Positions 1-6,026 of a stretch of DNA of 7,066 nucleotides are shown one piece after another. The DNA is from Gammaproteobacteria bacterium. GTDB taxonomy: Bacteria > Pseudomonadota > Gammaproteobacteria > Steroidobacterales > Woeseiaceae. The stretch covers positions 1-7,066 of the forward strand of contig JAOUNK010000176.1 of the NCBI GenBank assembly GCA_029881015.1. Reading direction: 5' to 3'. Below the pieces are notes generated by a model that worked only from the letters and a program-made list of their open reading frames with translations, ran no database searches and was not told the origin of the DNA. The translations under genes and the position numbers were made by a program. Each line of letters opens with the position of its first letter. The first letter of the stretch is position 1.

Positions 1-1127
1 AGGACATCATGTATTTCCATACGCTGTTCTGGCCCGCGGTACTCAAGGGCGCGGGCTTTCGGACGCCGACCAGCGTGTATGCTCATGGCTTCCTGACCGT
101 GAACGGGCAAAAGATGTCGAAGTCGCGCGGCACCTTTATCAAGGCCCGCACGTACCTCGACAATCTCAATCCGGAAGTCCTGCGTTACTACTACGCAGCC
201 AAGCTCGGACCGACCATTGAAGATATCGACCTGAATTTCGAGGACTTCATCGCCCGCGTCAATTCCGATCTCGTTGGCAAGCTGGTCAACATCGCCAGCC
301 GCTGTGCAGGGTTTATCGACAAGCGTTTTGGCGGCAAGCTGGCCGACACGCTGCCGGAACCCGGCCTTTTCGATACGTCGTTTGCCGCGGCAGCCGCGCA
401 GATCGCGGAATTCTATGAGTCCAGGCAGTACTCGAAAGCCATGCGGCTGATCATGGGCCTGGCCGACACGGCTAACCAGTACATCGATGAACACAAGCCA
501 TGGGTCATGGCGAAGGACGCAAGCCAGCTCGCCAACGTACAACTCGTGTGCACCCAGGGCATCAACATGTTCCGCAGCCTCATGGTGTATCTCTCACCCG
601 TGATTCCCCGCGTTGCCGCCGACGCCCGCGCATTCCTGGACGAAGACAGCTGGACCTGGCAGGACGCATGCACGCCGTTGCTTGGCGTGACGCTGCCCAA
701 GTTCAATCCCCTGCTAACCCGAGTCGAAGCCGACCAGGTCGCGCGCATGGTCGAACAGTCAAAAGAGAGCACGCCAGTGACTGCAACCGAAAAAGAAGAC
801 GAGTACATCAGCATCGATGATTTCGCAAAGGTCGATCTGCGCATCGCGAAGATCGAGAAGGCCGAGCCCGTTGCGGGTGCCGATAAGCTCCTGGCGCTCA
901 CACTCGATCTCGGTGACGGCAAGCGACAGGTCTTCGCGGGCATCAAGGCCGCTTACGAGCCTGAGGCATTGCCTGGCCGTCACGTGATCGTCGTTGCCAA
1001 CCTTGCCCCGCGCAAGATGCGCTTCGGCGTCTCGGAGGGCATGGTGTTGGCAGCCGGCCCGGGCGGCGAGGATATCTTCCTGTTGTCACCCGATGAAGGT
1101 GCAAAACCCGGTATGCGCGTCAAGTAG
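1..1127 (+). CDS. metG: Methionyl-tRNA synthetase, C-terminal part (5' end outside window)
   Basis: This enzyme charges tRNA-Met with methionine in the cytoplasm. The reading frame is open from base 3 to the TAG at 1125-1127, giving about 374 visible residues. Compared from memory with E. coli MetG (677 aa), about 295 N-terminal residues, including the HIGH motif and most of the Rossmann fold, lie upstream of the window. The KMSKS ATP-binding loop is at 111-125, followed by the conserved SRGTFIKA. The helical anticodon-binding domain follows (roughly 190-720), with the conserved NQYIDEHKPW stretch starting at 474. A short charged linker (about 745-805) leads to the EMAP-II/Trbp111-like tRNA-binding domain (about 807-1124), which contains FAKVDLR, NLAPRKMRFG and SEGM. 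That domain is typical of dimeric long-form bacterial MetRS. The similarity runs to the last residues (GAKPG..VK), so the C-terminus is intact. The ATG at 9 is an internal codon, not the start. Confidence 0.97.
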   Translation, partial: DIMYFHTLFWPAVLKGAGFRTPTSVYAHGFLTVNGQKMSKSRGTFIKARTYLDNLNPEVLRYYYAAKLGPTIEDIDLNFEDFIARVNSDLVGKLVNIASRCAGFIDKRFGGKLADTLPEPGLFDTSFAAAAAQIAEFYESRQYSKAMRLIMGLADTANQYIDEHKPWVMAKDASQLANVQLVCTQGINMFRSLMVYLSPVIPRVAADARAFLDEDSWTWQDACTPLLGVTLPKFNPLLTRVEADQVARMVEQSKESTPVTATEKEDEYISIDDFAKVDLRIAKIEKAEPVAGADKLLALTLDLGDGKRQVFAGIKAAYEPEALPGRHVIVVANLAPRKMRFGVSEGMVLAAGPGGEDIFLLSPDEGAKPGMRVK

Positions 1128-1148
1128 TCGTCCCGGCGCCGTAACCCG

Positions 1149-1154
1149 TACAAT
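1149..1154 (+). promoter_or_regulatory. Candidate -10 box (TACAAT) directly upstream of rsxA
   Basis: TACAAT matches the sigma-70 -10 consensus (TATAAT) at five of six positions in otherwise GC-rich DNA. Its last base is six bases before the rsxA ATG, so the expected transcription start falls on or next to the start codon. The -35 region is weak: the best candidate is TAGTCG at 1125-1130, with an 18-base spacer and three of six matches. The 33-base spacer shows no metG terminator, so read-through from metG may also feed rsxA. The call rests on motif and position only. Confidence 0.45.
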
Positions 1155-1160
1155 AGAGGC

Positions 1161-1742
1161 ATGACCGAACTCTTCGTCATCCTCATCAGCACGGTACTCG
1201 TCAACAACTTCGTACTCGTGCGCTTCCTGGGGCTTTGCCCGTTCCTCGGCGTATCCCGAAATCTCGAGGCGGCGATGGGCATGTCGCTGGCCACGGCTTT
1301 CGTCCTGACCTTGTCGTCTGCCACGGCGTACCTGCTGCATGCGTATGTGCTGGTCCCGCTCGACCTCGAGTACCTGCGCACCATCGGCTTCATTCTCGTC
1401 ATCGCTACCAGTGTGCAGTTCACCGAAATCATGGTGCGCCGCATGAGCCCGATGCTCGACCAGGTGCTGGGTATTTACATTCCGCTGATCGCGACCAATT
1501 GTGCCGTGCTCGGCGTTGCGTTGCTCAACGTGCAGCAGGCCAAGGGCTTTGTGCAATCCGTCTTCTACGGATTCGGTGCGTCGGTGGGTTTCGCGCTCGT
1601 CCTTGTCATGTTTGCGGCCATACGCGAACGGCTTGATGCCGCGGACATCCCGGCGCCCTTTCGCGGTACCGCCATTGCGCTGATGACCGCCGGCATCATG
1701 TCGCTGGCATTCATGGGCTTCTCGGGTATGGCAAGGCCCTGA
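1161..1742 (+). CDS. rsxA: Rsx/Rnf electron transport complex subunit A
   Basis: This is an integral inner-membrane subunit of the six-protein Rsx/Rnf complex. It is 193 aa, the same length as E. coli RsxA, and nearly collinear with it: LVNNFVLV.FLGLCPF.GVS near the N-terminus, then AMGM, FILVIA, QFTE, TNCAVLGVALLN and FAAIRERL. It ends with DIPAPFRG.AIAL and SLAFMGFSG. Hydropathy suggests six membrane helices. Cys26 (in LGLCP) and Cys114 (in TNCA) are the two conserved cysteines that, in the RnfA/RnfE and NqrD/NqrE families, help bind an Fe-S cluster inside the membrane between the paralogous subunits. It begins 33 bases after metG and is the first gene of the rsx cluster. No well-spaced Shine-Dalgarno precedes the ATG: AGAGG at 1155-1159 is only one base away, and a -10-like box lies just upstream. 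It shares its reading frame with rsxB, from which the TGA at 1740-1742 separates it. Confidence 0.97.
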   Translation: MTELFVILISTVLVNNFVLVRFLGLCPFLGVSRNLEAAMGMSLATAFVLTLSSATAYLLHAYVLVPLDLEYLRTIGFILVIATSVQFTEIMVRRMSPMLDQVLGIYIPLIATNCAVLGVALLNVQQAKGFVQSVFYGFGASVGFALVLVMFAAIRERLDAADIPAPFRGTAIALMTAGIMSLAFMGFSGMARP

Positions 1743-1751
1743 TGGCCCCGT

Positions 1752-2234
1752 ATGTGGATCGCCATACTCACAATCGCCGGAATCGCACTTGTCGCAGGCA
1801 TTGCGCTGAGCATCGCCCACGGCCGACTGCCGGCCAGCGAGGGCAACCTCGTGGAGCAGGCCAATGACCTGCTGCCGCAAACGCAGTGTGCGCAATGCGG
1901 CTACCCGGGCTGCAGACCCTACGCGGCCGCCGTTGTCGATGGCTCGGCGGCGATCAATCTCTGCCCCCCGGGCGGTGACAACACGGTCCGGCGACTGGCA
2001 CGATTGCTCGGCAAGGACCCGCTACCGCTCGCTGCAAGCCTCGCCCCGGCCGTCGCGGTTATCGATGAGCCTGCCTGTATCGGCTGTTATCACTGCCGCA
2101 ACGCCTGCCCGGTGGATGCGATCGTCGGCGCTCACCAGTTCATGCACACGGTTATCGAAAGCGAGTGCACGGGATGCGAACTCTGTATCGCGCCCTGTCC
2201 CGTGGATTGCATCACGATGAGGCCCGTGCCGTGA
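1752..2234 (+). CDS. rsxB: Rsx/Rnf complex subunit B, membrane-anchored polyferredoxin (short form)
   Basis: RsxB carries electrons between RsxC and the membrane subunits. The 160-aa product starts with one hydrophobic anchor (residues 2-22). An Fe-S domain follows, with Cys46, Cys49, Cys54 and Cys71 (CAQCGYPGC...CPPGG), the classic RnfB [4Fe-4S] motif. Two ferredoxin motifs come next: Cys109/112/115/119 (followed by PVDAIVGA) and Cys139/142/145/149. These predict three [4Fe-4S] clusters on the cytoplasmic side. E. coli RsxB has 192 aa. This protein stops at ITMRPVP, soon after the last cluster motif, so the roughly 25-30 residue tail of the E. coli protein is absent. The start is set by the in-frame rsxA stop at 1740-1742 and the first ATG after it at 1752. 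I see no good Shine-Dalgarno in the nine-base gap, so translation probably couples to rsxA. The stop overlaps the rsxC GTG by four bases. Confidence 0.96.
   Translation: MWIAILTIAGIALVAGIALSIAHGRLPASEGNLVEQANDLLPQTQCAQCGYPGCRPYAAAVVDGSAAINLCPPGGDNTVRRLARLLGKDPLPLAASLAPAVAVIDEPACIGCYHCRNACPVDAIVGAHQFMHTVIESECTGCELCIAPCPVDCITMRPVP
2218..2222 (+). promoter_or_regulatory. Ribosome binding site of rsxC (TGAGG)
   Basis: TGAGG lies inside the end of rsxB, eight bases before the GTG at 2231. It supports the GTG of the GTGA overlap as the rsxC start, rather than the far-upstream in-frame ATG at 2165 that would run through the rsxB ferredoxin region. Confidence 0.65.
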
Positions 2235-3748
2235 GTGCGCCAACTTATGACCTCGGCAAGTTGCACGGCGGGCTGCGGCTGGAAGGGCACAAGCAAGCCT
2301 CCACCGCGCAACCGATCCTGGACATACCGCTGCCGTCACAGCTCATACTGCCGATCGAACAGCACGTCGGGGCTCCGGCACAGCCGGTGGTCAGCGTCGG
2401 TGACCGCGTGCTCAAGGGCCAGCTCCTCGCTGAACCCGACGGCGAACTCGGTGCGCCAGTGCATGCATCGTCTTCCGGCACGGTCGTCGCCATCGAGAGC
2501 TGGCCCGTGTCGCGACGCAACGGCGACAAGGCACCGTGCATCGTGATTGAGTGCGATGGCAAGGACGAAGCACCGGTCGCCACCGCCGGCACCGACTACC
2601 TCTCCCAGGCCCCGGCCGATCTCCTGTTAAGAATTCTCGACGGCGGTATCGTCGGCCTTGGTGGCGCCGTATTTCCGACAGCGCAGAAGCTCATGCAGGC
2701 CCGTACCGCCGAACTGGAGTTCCTCATTCTCAATGGCGTCGAATGCGAGCCATACATCAGTTGCGACGACGCACTCATGCGCGAATGTGCGCCGGCAGTA
2801 CTGAGTGGCGCAAGGATCCTCATGCACGCGCTGCAGGTCAATGCATGCTACGTCGTCGTCGAGAGCGACAAACCCGAAGCCATCGGGCGCCTCGGCGAAG
2901 CACTCGCCGAACTCGGCGACGATCGCATCGTGCTGAAACAGGTGCCGACCATTTACCCGTCCGGTGGTGAAGACCAGCTCGTGCAGCTCGTGACGAATCG
3001 CGAGGTTCCGAGTGGTGGCTTGCCGACGGACGTCGGCTGCGTCGTCCAGAATGTCGGTACGGCGGCGGCGGTGCATGACTGGATCGTCAACAACCAGCCG
3101 CTGATCTCTCGAGTGACCACCGTGACAGGCGACGGTGTCGTGTCGCCGATCAATGTCCGCGCGCGGATCGGTACGCCGGTCGAAGAGGTCATCAGGCACG
3201 CGGGCGGTTACACCGAGAGCGTAAAGCACCTGGTCATCGGTGGCCCGATGACCGGCCGGTCTGTCACGACCGACGCAGTGCCACTTGTCAAAGCGAGTAA
3301 CTGCGTGCTGGCCCTCGCGGAGCCTGCAACGGCAGGTGATGAACTGCCCTGCATTCGATGCGGTGACTGTGCCGTCGTCTGCCCGGTCCAGCTGCTGCCG
3401 CAGCAATTGTTCTGGTACGCATGTGCGGACGATGAACAGAAGTTGCGTGAGTTCGGTCTGCTCGACTGCATCGAGTGCGGGTGTTGCGATCTCGTCTGCC
3501 CGAGTCACATCCCACTGACCGCGGATTTTCGTATTGCAAAGGACCGTATCCGTGAGCTCGCCGACGAAAAGGCCCGGGCGGAACGCGCGCGCCAGCGATT
3601 CGAAGCGCGCAACCGGCGCTTCGAGCGGGAACGGCTTGCGCGCGATGCCGAGCTCTCTCGCCAGAAAGACTCGGCAAAGCGTGCAGGCCCTGCCGCGATC
3701 GCCGAGATACTGAAACGGAAGCAGCAATCCAGGGATGATCCGGCGTGA
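2231..3748 (+). CDS. rsxC: Rsx/Rnf complex subunit C, NADH-binding Fe-S flavoprotein
   Basis: RsxC is the peripheral cytoplasmic subunit expected to oxidise NADH and pass electrons to RsxB. It starts with GTG at 2231, sharing GTGA with the rsxB stop, and gives 505 aa. The N-terminal 120 residues form the RnfC barrel domain (KLHGG, PLPSQLILP, GD.VLKGQ.LAEPDG, VHAS.SGTV). A Complex I 51-kDa-like NAD/FMN region follows, with GGIVGLGGAVFPT at residues 138-150 and NGVECEPY at 168-175. An SLBB-type segment begins near residue 298 (VTGDGVVSP). Two ferredoxin motifs have Cys374/377/380/384 and Cys413/416/419/423. The tail from about residue 437 is charged and predicted to be coiled coil (Arg/Glu/Ala-rich). 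E. coli RsxC has 740 aa because of a long repeated Ala/Lys-rich extension. Here the protein ends shortly after the first such helix, as in many other bacteria. The stop overlaps the rsxD start. Confidence 0.96.
   Translation: MSAPTYDLGKLHGGLRLEGHKQASTAQPILDIPLPSQLILPIEQHVGAPAQPVVSVGDRVLKGQLLAEPDGELGAPVHASSSGTVVAIESWPVSRRNGDKAPCIVIECDGKDEAPVATAGTDYLSQAPADLLLRILDGGIVGLGGAVFPTAQKLMQARTAELEFLILNGVECEPYISCDDALMRECAPAVLSGARILMHALQVNACYVVVESDKPEAIGRLGEALAELGDDRIVLKQVPTIYPSGGEDQLVQLVTNREVPSGGLPTDVGCVVQNVGTAAAVHDWIVNNQPLISRVTTVTGDGVVSPINVRARIGTPVEEVIRHAGGYTESVKHLVIGGPMTGRSVTTDAVPLVKASNCVLALAEPATAGDELPCIRCGDCAVVCPVQLLPQQLFWYACADDEQKLREFGLLDCIECGCCDLVCPSHIPLTADFRIAKDRIRELADEKARAERARQRFEARNRRFERERLARDAELSRQKDSAKRAGPAAIAEILKRKQQSRDDPA
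3731..3734 (+). promoter_or_regulatory. Ribosome binding site of rsxD (AGGG)
   Basis: AGGG lies in the last codons of rsxC, ten bases before the GTG at 3745. It is a moderate match with slightly long spacing. With the GTGA stop/start overlap it supports GTG as the rsxD start, and no closer in-frame ATG fits the family N-terminus (F.T.E.PY....SV..MM). Confidence 0.45.
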
Positions 3749-4800
3749 AGTTTGAGACACGCGAAGCGCCGTACTGGGCGCCGCAGGCGAGCGTTGCGTC
3801 GATGATGCTGCAGGTTCTTGCCGCGCTGGTGCCCGCGGCCATCGCGCATGTCTGGTTTTTCGGCCCCGGCTTCATCTTCAACCTCCTGGTTGCGGGGATT
3901 TTCGCCGTTGCCGGCGAGGCTCTCGTGCTAAGGGCGCGAGGCAGGCCTGTCGAGGTCGCATTGACCGACTACAGTGCGCTTGTCACGGCCGCCCTCCTCG
4001 CCTTCGCCCTGCCATCGCTGACGCCATGGTGGGTTACAGCCACGGGTGCGCTGTTCGGCGTCGTCGTGGCCAAGCACCTTTACGGCGGGCTCGGCTTCAA
4101 TATCTTCAACCCGGCGATGGCAGGCTATGTCGTTATTCTCGTGACATTCCCGATGTACCTGAATCTCTGGACCGCTCCACGGATGGGCGATATCGATTAC
4201 CAGCAACTGAGTGTTCTCCAGACGCTCGTCTTCACACTGACCGGCAACCTGCCCGAGACGCTGGGTTTCGATGCCGTCAGTCGCGCGACCCCGCTCGACG
4301 TCATGAAGTCCGGCCTCAACAACATGGCGACTGCCACCGAGATTCGCGCCAACCCGGTGATGGGCGACTTCGGCGGCCGCGGCTGGGAGTGGATCGGCAA
4401 TTTCCTTGCCATCGGCGGATTCTGGCTGCTCATTCGCAAGATCATTCGCTGGCAGATTCCCGCAGGTGTCGGCCTGGGCCTGCTCGGGCCCGCCACGATC
4501 ATGTACCTGCTCGACCCGGGCAGCAGTCCCGGTCCCGGCTTCCACCTCTTCGCCGGCGCCACGATCCTTTGCGCGTTTTTCATCGCCACGGACCCGGTAT
4601 CTGCGGCGACGAGCCCGAAGGGACGATTCATCTACGGCGTGGGCATCGGTTTTCTGATCTGGTGCATTCGCCGCTGGGGCAGCTACGCCGACGGCGTCGC
4701 ATTCGCCGTGCTGATAATGAACATGGCGGTACCTGCAATCGACTATCTGACGCGCCCGCGTATCGTCGGCCATCGAAAAGGAGCGGATGCCGATGGCTGA
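3745..4800 (+). CDS. rsxD: Rsx/Rnf complex subunit D, membrane flavoprotein
   Basis: This integral membrane subunit belongs to the NqrB/RnfD family. It carries a phosphoester-linked FMN and takes part in the ion-coupled step of Rnf complexes. The GTG-started product is 351 aa, against 352 in E. coli. Visible family features include the amphipathic N-terminus with PY...QASV.SMM, then about nine or ten hydrophobic segments. KHLYGGLGFNIFNPAM is at residues 110-125 and TDPVSAATSPKG at about 282-293. The FMN-acceptor motif is SRATPLD, with Thr182 (codon 4288-4290) at the position of the modified threonine, in a loop expected to face the periplasm. The usual motif is SGAT, so Arg replaces Gly, but the acceptor threonine is kept. 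The start overlaps rsxC by four bases (GTGA), and the end overlaps rsxG by eight bases if the 4793 start is used. Attachment of FMN would need an ApbE flavin transferase encoded elsewhere. Confidence 0.95.
   Translation: MKFETREAPYWAPQASVASMMLQVLAALVPAAIAHVWFFGPGFIFNLLVAGIFAVAGEALVLRARGRPVEVALTDYSALVTAALLAFALPSLTPWWVTATGALFGVVVAKHLYGGLGFNIFNPAMAGYVVILVTFPMYLNLWTAPRMGDIDYQQLSVLQTLVFTLTGNLPETLGFDAVSRATPLDVMKSGLNNMATATEIRANPVMGDFGGRGWEWIGNFLAIGGFWLLIRKIIRWQIPAGVGLGLLGPATIMYLLDPGSSPGPGFHLFAGATILCAFFIATDPVSAATSPKGRFIYGVGIGFLIWCIRRWGSYADGVAFAVLIMNMAVPAIDYLTRPRIVGHRKGADADG
4778..4783 (+). promoter_or_regulatory. Ribosome binding site of rsxG (AAGGAG)
   Basis: AAGGAG is the strongest Shine-Dalgarno in the window. 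It lies nine bases before the ATG at 4793 but only three before the in-frame ATG at 4787, so it favours 4793 as the rsxG start. It sits inside the 3' end of rsxD. Confidence 0.75.
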
Positions 4801-5437
4801 GAGCTCCGTCATGAGAAGCGGTGTGACGCTGGCCGGTATCGCGGCAATCTGTACCGCTCTCGTCGCTTTCACCTACCAGGTCACGAACGAGCGTATCGCT
4901 GCAAACGAGCAGGCATGGCTCGAGCAGAGCCTTGCGCCGGCGCTGTCCGGCCTGTTCTTCGACAGCGGCGTCAGCGAGTCGGTGCTGACCATACCCGCGC
5001 CGCACGAACTACCCGGTGCTGACGACGCCATCGTGTACCGCGTGTATTCAGGTGAGTCGCCTGTCGCCGCCCTGTTCGTCGTGAGCGCCCGGGACGGTTA
5101 CGCGGGCGCCATCCGGTTGCTGATCGGCATCGATGTCGATGGCAGGGTAACCGGCATTCACGTGCTGGCGCATCGGGAAACGCCGGGGCTCGGCGATCGG
5201 GTCGAGTCGGGCAAGTCCGACTGGCTGCGGCAGTTCGACGGCCGCTCGCTCAGCGACCCGGCACCAGGCGCCTGGAGGATCAAACGCGACGGTGGCGAGT
5301 TTGACCAGCTGACCGGCGCATCCGTGACACCGAGGGCCGTCGTCAAGGCGATCCGCGAAACCCTGCAATACTTCGACGCCAACGCGGCGGCCATCTTTGC
5401 GGCAGAGGCCGATGCCCAAGACGAGGTTGGCGAATGA
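4793..5437 (+). CDS. rsxG: Rsx/Rnf complex subunit G, periplasmic FMN-binding subunit
   Basis: RsxG is the FMN_bind-domain subunit, anchored by one N-terminal helix (about residues 8-30) with the flavin domain facing the periplasm. The product is 214 aa, against 206 in E. coli. Two in-frame ATGs exist (4787 and 4793); ribosome-site spacing favours 4793. Clear family motifs are DGYAGAIRLLIGID (residues 101-114), HRETPGLGD (127-135), SDWL.QF (142-148) and DGGEFDQLTGAS (166-177). The flavinylation motif in relatives ends in GAT, with FMN bonded to that threonine. Here it is TGAS, with Ser177 (TCC, 5321-5323) at the acceptor position; Thr179 lies two residues further on. The rest of the domain looks well conserved and the frame is undisturbed, so the gene is not obviously decaying. 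It overlaps rsxD upstream by eight bases and shares ATGA with rsxE downstream. Confidence 0.95.
   Translation: MAESSVMRSGVTLAGIAAICTALVAFTYQVTNERIAANEQAWLEQSLAPALSGLFFDSGVSESVLTIPAPHELPGADDAIVYRVYSGESPVAALFVVSARDGYAGAIRLLIGIDVDGRVTGIHVLAHRETPGLGDRVESGKSDWLRQFDGRSLSDPAPGAWRIKRDGGEFDQLTGASVTPRAVVKAIRETLQYFDANAAAIFAAEADAQDEVGE
5423..5426 (+). promoter_or_regulatory. Ribosome binding site of rsxE (GAGG)
   Basis: GAGG lies in the last codons of rsxG, seven bases before the ATG at 5434. This supports the start that forms the ATGA overlap with the rsxG stop. Confidence 0.6.
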
Positions 5438-6021
5438 ACGCGCCCAACAATACGCGCTTCATGGATCGCCTGAAGACCGGCCTCTGGTACGAGAACCCGG
5501 GCCTGGTCCAGTTGCTCGGCCTTTGCCCGCTGCTCGCCGTGACATCGACCTTCATCAACGGACTTGGCCTCGGTATCGCCACGCTGTGCGTGCTCATCGC
5601 CTCGAACGCCCTCGTATCCGCAACCCGGCGGTGGCTACGCCGGGAAATACGCATCCCTGTTTACGTGCTCATCATTGCGAGCCTTGTGACCTGCACCGAG
5701 TTGATCTTCAAGGCCTGGTTCCCTGCGCTCGATCGTTCCCTCGGCATCTTTATTCCACTCATCGTGACCAACTGCGCGATTGTCGCGCGCGCTGAGATCT
5801 TCGCCTCCAGGAACCCTGTCGGCACGAGCATTGTCGACGGACTTGTCATGGGCATTGGCTTCGCGCTGTTGCTCATCGCGATTGGCATTTTTCGGGAACT
5901 CGTCGCCATGGGCTGGTTGCTCGCCCTGCTGCCGCCTGGCGCCTTCTTCAGCCTCGCGCTGGCGATCGCAGCCAAGAATGCGATCGACGGCAAGCAGAAA
6001 TCCCGCAAGCTGAATCGGTAA
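5434..6021 (+). CDS. rsxE: Rsx/Rnf complex subunit E (short form)
   Basis: This integral membrane subunit is a paralogue of RsxA, inserted in the opposite orientation. Family motifs run in order: ENPGLVQLLGLCPLLAVTST (residues 20-39), REIRIPVYVLIIAS (70-83), LGIFIPLIVTNCA (103-115) and ARAEIFAS (118-125). RE follows at 154-155, then LLPPGAF (165-171) and AAKNAID near the end. Cys31 and Cys114 match the cysteine pair that, with RsxA Cys26 and Cys114, is expected to hold the intramembrane Fe-S cluster. The product is 195 aa against 231 in E. coli. Most of the difference is internal: only about ten residues separate Arg154-Glu155 from LPPGAF, where E. coli has an additional loop of roughly 25-30 residues; the C-terminal tail is also shorter. 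The ATG at 5434 shares ATGA with the rsxG stop. TAA at 6019-6021 is five bases before nth. Confidence 0.95.
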   Translation: MNAPNNTRFMDRLKTGLWYENPGLVQLLGLCPLLAVTSTFINGLGLGIATLCVLIASNALVSATRRWLRREIRIPVYVLIIASLVTCTELIFKAWFPALDRSLGIFIPLIVTNCAIVARAEIFASRNPVGTSIVDGLVMGIGFALLLIAIGIFRELVAMGWLLALLPPGAFFSLALAIAAKNAIDGKQKSRKLNR

Positions 6022-6026
6022 GAAGA

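Noticed and set aside
1134..1141. Eight-base palindrome CGGCGCCG between metG and rsxA as operator or terminator
   Set aside because: Too short and too likely by chance in GC-rich DNA. It has no loop or following T-run, so it is not a terminator, and no known operator matches it.
1742..1744. ATG overlapping the rsxA stop (TGATG) as an rsxB start
   Set aside because: It is out of frame with the ferredoxin coding sequence and gives an Arg/His-rich nonsense product.
1086..1895. Minus-strand open frame (269 codons) opposite rsxA
   Set aside because: His/Asp/Glu/Arg-rich shadow of a hydrophobic membrane protein gene; no start context or domain.
2165..2230. Upstream ATG that would lengthen rsxC by 22 residues
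   Set aside because: It would overlap the conserved rsxB ferredoxin region by 70 bases, the added residues do not resemble RnfC, and the GTG at 2231 has a good ribosome site and a standard stop/start overlap.
2627..3760. Long minus-strand open frame (377 codons) opposite rsxC
   Set aside because: It is a mirror of the codon bias in GC-rich rsxC. The product is rich in Arg, Asp and His, has no recognisable domain, and lies wholly opposite a clear gene.
4787..4792. ATG at 4787 as the rsxG start
   Set aside because: It is only three bases from the AAGGAG ribosome site, whereas the ATG at 4793 is nine bases away. The difference is just two residues, so some doubt remains.
4026..4814. Plus-strand open frame of 262 codons in another frame inside rsxD
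   Set aside because: Arg-rich out-of-frame translation with no recognisable domain; rsxD fully explains the stretch.
3928..4872. Long minus-strand open frame (314 codons) opposite rsxD
   Set aside because: Same explanation: low-complexity composition, no family resemblance, and it covers a well-conserved membrane protein gene.
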